A stretch of DNA of 64,000 bases, taken from assembly GCF_001424195.1 (NCBI RefSeq), contig NZ_LMOO01000008.1, forward strand, positions 1 through 64,000, read 5' to 3'. The notes under the pieces were generated by a model that was not told the origin of the DNA, made no database searches, and saw nothing but the letters and a program-made list of their open reading frames with translations. The translations under genes and the position numbers were made by a program. This DNA is from Cellulomonas sp. Leaf334. Lineage in GTDB: Bacteria; Actinomycetota; Actinomycetes; Actinomycetales; Cellulomonadaceae. Below are positions 62,023-64,000 of the stretch, one piece after another; position 1 is the stretch's first letter, and each line of letters opens with the position of its first letter.

Positions 62023-62972
62023 CGGCCGTACACCGAGACCGGCGGCGTGGGAGCAGGGCCGAGTGCGGCGAGCCAGCGGTCGTAGGACGCCGCCCACGAG
62101 CCGTCCGCCTTGGCCTGGTCGAGCACGCCGTTGACGAACTGCACGAGGTCGACCTGGTCGGCCGCGACACCGATGCCGTACGGCTCGGCGCTGAACGGCT
62201 CACCGACGACCTTCGCGTACGGGTCCTGCGCGACGAACCCGGCCAGGATCGTGTCGTCGCCCGTGATGGCCTCGACCTTGCCCTGCTGGAAGAGCACCAG
62301 GCAGCCGGTGTGCGTCGGGGCGGCGACGGCCTCGACCCCGGGGTACGTCTCCTGGAGCCGCTCCAAGGTCGTCGTGCCCTCCGGGGCGCAGACACGCTGG
62401 TCGCCGAGGCCTTCGAGGTCCTCGATGCTCTGCGCCTCCGAGTCGCGCGTGACCAGCACCTTCTGCCCGGCCGTCAGGTACTCCGCGGAGAACGCGATGG
62501 TCTCCCAGCGCTCGCAGTTCATGGTGAACGTGCGGGCCACCACGTCGACCTCGTGCGCCTCCAGGACCTCCAGGCGCTGCGCCGACGTGATCACGCGGAA
62601 CTGCAGCGGTCGCGCGTCGCCGAAGATCGCGTTCGAGACGGCCTGCAGCATGTCGATGTCGAAGCCCTCGATCTGGCCCGACAGCGGGTTGCGCGAGCCC
62701 ATGAGCAGGGTGTCGGCCGAGACGCCGACGTGCAGGGCGCCGCGGTCGCGGATGGCCTGCACCGACCCGCCGCCGGGTCCCGGGGCGTAGGACATCGTGG
62801 ACTCGAACGAGTCGTCGCACACCGTCGCGGCCGGGAGCGTCGCCGGGAGGTCGACGGAAGCCGCCGCCCGCTGCTGGGCCGCGGGGGCGGCGGCAGGTAC
62901 CCCCGCGCAGCCGGCGAGCAGGGCGAGGGTGGCGAGCGTCGCACCGACGCTGCGGGTCATGGTCGTGGTCAC
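62019..62972 (-). CDS. glnH: GlnH-like amino-acid-binding lipoprotein
   Basis: 317 residues. Lipoprotein signal with LLAGC (Cys22). A periplasmic-binding-protein family 3 fold: GALHVGVSADTLLMGSRN, IEGFDIDMLQAVSNAIFG, VVARTFTMNCERWETIAFS, QRVCAPEGTTTLERL and EPYGIGVAADQVDLV. In mycobacteria GlnH binds aspartate and glutamate and signals through GlnX rather than feeding an ABC importer; no ABC genes are here either. GTG 62972 overlaps the glnX stop by four bases. Confidence 0.93.
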   Translation of the reverse strand: MTTTMTRSVGATLATLALLAGCAGVPAAAPAAQQRAAASVDLPATLPAATVCDDSFESTMSYAPGPGGGSVQAIRDRGALHVGVSADTLLMGSRNPLSGQIEGFDIDMLQAVSNAIFGDARPLQFRVITSAQRLEVLEAHEVDVVARTFTMNCERWETIAFSAEYLTAGQKVLVTRDSEAQSIEDLEGLGDQRVCAPEGTTTLERLQETYPGVEAVAAPTHTGCLVLFQQGKVEAITGDDTILAGFVAQDPYAKVVGEPFSAEPYGIGVAADQVDLVQFVNGVLDQAKADGSWAASYDRWLAALGPAPTPPVSVYGR

Positions 62973-64000
62973 CGGTACTCCTCCACTCGCTTCGAGATGC
63001 CGCGCCAGGACAGGACCGCCGCCAGGACGCCCGCGACCAGCATCAGCCAACCGACCAGGACCGACGAGCCGCCCGAGCCGGACAGGGCGTCGTGCGTCTG
63101 CGCGGCGCTGGCCTCCAGGCTGCTGGACGCCGCCGTCGAGAACGTCTGGAACAGGTCGTTCGGGGCGCCCGGCTCCTCGCTGATCGCCAGGGCCACGGCG
63201 TCGTCCCACCGGCCGCCGTCGTCCAGCGCGCGGATCTCCTGGTGCGACGCGACCCAGTCGTCCAGCAGGCCGACGAGCTCGATGTCGACCGTCGGACGCA
63301 GGAGCAGCTCGCGCGCCTCGTCGGTCTTGAGCACGAACTGCTCCTCGTACGTCGCCCCGGAGCCGCGCTTGATGAGCGTGAACGACTCCTGGGACTTGGC
63401 GTCGTTGGCCAGCGAGTACGCCTGGGACACCGAGACCGTCGCGTCGTACGGGCCGGACCGCGCGTCGCCCGCCTCCGCGGCCGCGGAGCCGAGCACGAAC
63501 GCCCCCGCGATCGTCGCGACGAGCGCCAGGACCGTGGACCAGAACAGCCCGGCGTTGAGGCGCCGGTGGGTGCGCTTGGCCAGCCAGACCTGGACCACCA
63601 CGAGCACCGCGAGCGCGAGGATGCCGAGCGCCAGCAGCCACGGCACCGACGCGACGGAGTCGAACGACGCGTCGACCCGGTCGCTGTTGGCCTGCACGAG
63701 CTCGTCGAGCTGCGGGAGGACGTCGGTGCGCAGGACCGACGACGCCTGGTCGAGGTAGGCGGCACCGACCGGGAAACCCTGCCGGTTGTTGGCGCGGGCC
63801 TGCTCGACCAGCCCGGTGTACGTGGTCAGCCCGGCGGTCGCCTGGCCCAGCAGCTCGGCGTCGGCGGCGTTGGACCCGGCCAGCTGCGCGAGCCCGTTCG
63901 CGGCGGACGCGACGGCCTCGTCGTACCGGGCACGTTGCTCCGGCGGCTCCAGACCGCCCACCAGGAACGCGTTCGTCGCGGTGGCGTCGGCGACCACGAG
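62969..64000 (-). CDS. glnX: GlnX-like membrane sensor, 5' end beyond the window
   Basis: About 343 residues are visible. A helical extracytoplasmic region, two central membrane helices (VPWLLALGILALAVLVVVQVW; GLFWSTVLALVATIAGAFVLG) separated by a short basic loop, a second extracytoplasmic helical domain, and a final helix (VLVGWLMLVAGVLAAVLSW) before a basic tail. The missing N-terminus should hold another membrane helix. GlnX relays GlnH amino-acid binding across the membrane to PknG. It heads the visible part of the operon. Confidence 0.85.
   Translation of the reverse strand, partial: LVVADATATNAFLVGGLEPPEQRARYDEAVASAANGLAQLAGSNAADAELLGQATAGLTTYTGLVEQARANNRQGFPVGAAYLDQASSVLRTDVLPQLDELVQANSDRVDASFDSVASVPWLLALGILALAVLVVVQVWLAKRTHRRLNAGLFWSTVLALVATIAGAFVLGSAAAEAGDARSGPYDATVSVSQAYSLANDAKSQESFTLIKRGSGATYEEQFVLKTDEARELLLRPTVDIELVGLLDDWVASHQEIRALDDGGRWDDAVALAISEEPGAPNDLFQTFSTAASSSLEASAAQTHDALSGSGGSSVLVGWLMLVAGVLAAVLSWRGISKRVEEYR

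Overview
The window is high-GC (well above 70% by eye), densely packed DNA with many 1- to 4-base gene overlaps, GTG starts, zinc-ribbon regulatory proteins and a PknG-type kinase. Together with a CBM2-GH18 chitinase, a GH87-like glucanase and a pectate-lyase N-terminus, this points to an actinobacterium of the Cellulomonas type. That assignment is inference; there is no rRNA or other taxonomic marker in the window. I saw no tRNA, rRNA, CRISPR array, insertion sequence or prophage.

Layout. 1-2137: start of a secreted pectate-lyase-like gene broken by a 32-base tandem repeat, then a DUF47-Pit phosphate transport pair. 2466-9000: a conserved hypothetical gene, a sugar porter, a MarR-controlled DHA2 multidrug transporter with two visible operators, a second MarR, a NERD-domain protein and MsrB. 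9147-12968: a GGDEF-EAL c-di-GMP enzyme followed by a SipW-type signal peptidase flanked by two candidate substrates, one a 71-residue mini-protein. 12971-14374: an FAD oxidoreductase. 14490-21066: a tightly coupled seven-gene minus-strand operon: receiver-PIG-L deacetylase fusion, ATP-grasp ligase, PHP phosphoesterase, processive GT2, small membrane protein, stand-alone receiver, histidine kinase. It reads as a two-component system whose output is a glycan-modifying enzyme, and is my first candidate for an undescribed system. 21274-29331: an LLM monooxygenase and FMN reductase pair, small proteins, an M15 peptidase, a pair of divergent LexA-box genes (a zinc-ribbon protein and a frameshifted 13E12/DUF222 HNH gene), a GH13 enzyme and a methyltransferase remnant.

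29414-46718: GH87-like glucanase, GT39 membrane glycosyltransferase, aldo/keto reductase, then a cluster of five extracytoplasmic beta-propeller genes: four membrane-anchored PQQ-like paralogues around an AztD-type zinc metallochaperone, with a Zur-like box in the 66-base gap shared by aztD and two of the propellers. This is the second candidate system. The other two propellers follow an ECF42 sigma factor and its YCII-family partner. An alpha/beta hydrolase, an AMIN-like secreted protein and a chitinase follow.

46715-54630: a complete narKGHJI respiratory nitrate reductase operon. 54778-55467: a rhomboid-like membrane protein. 55464-64000: an operon glnX-glnH-coiled coil-pknG-PP2C-VWA-FHA, that is, the amino-acid-sensing GlnX/GlnH/PknG pathway known from mycobacteria with a phosphatase and three further candidate partners in the same transcript; glnX runs off the window end.

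A recurring feature is TAnnnT (or GATAAT) six or seven bases before a start codon, which predicts leaderless mRNAs for at least eight genes and was used here to choose starts.
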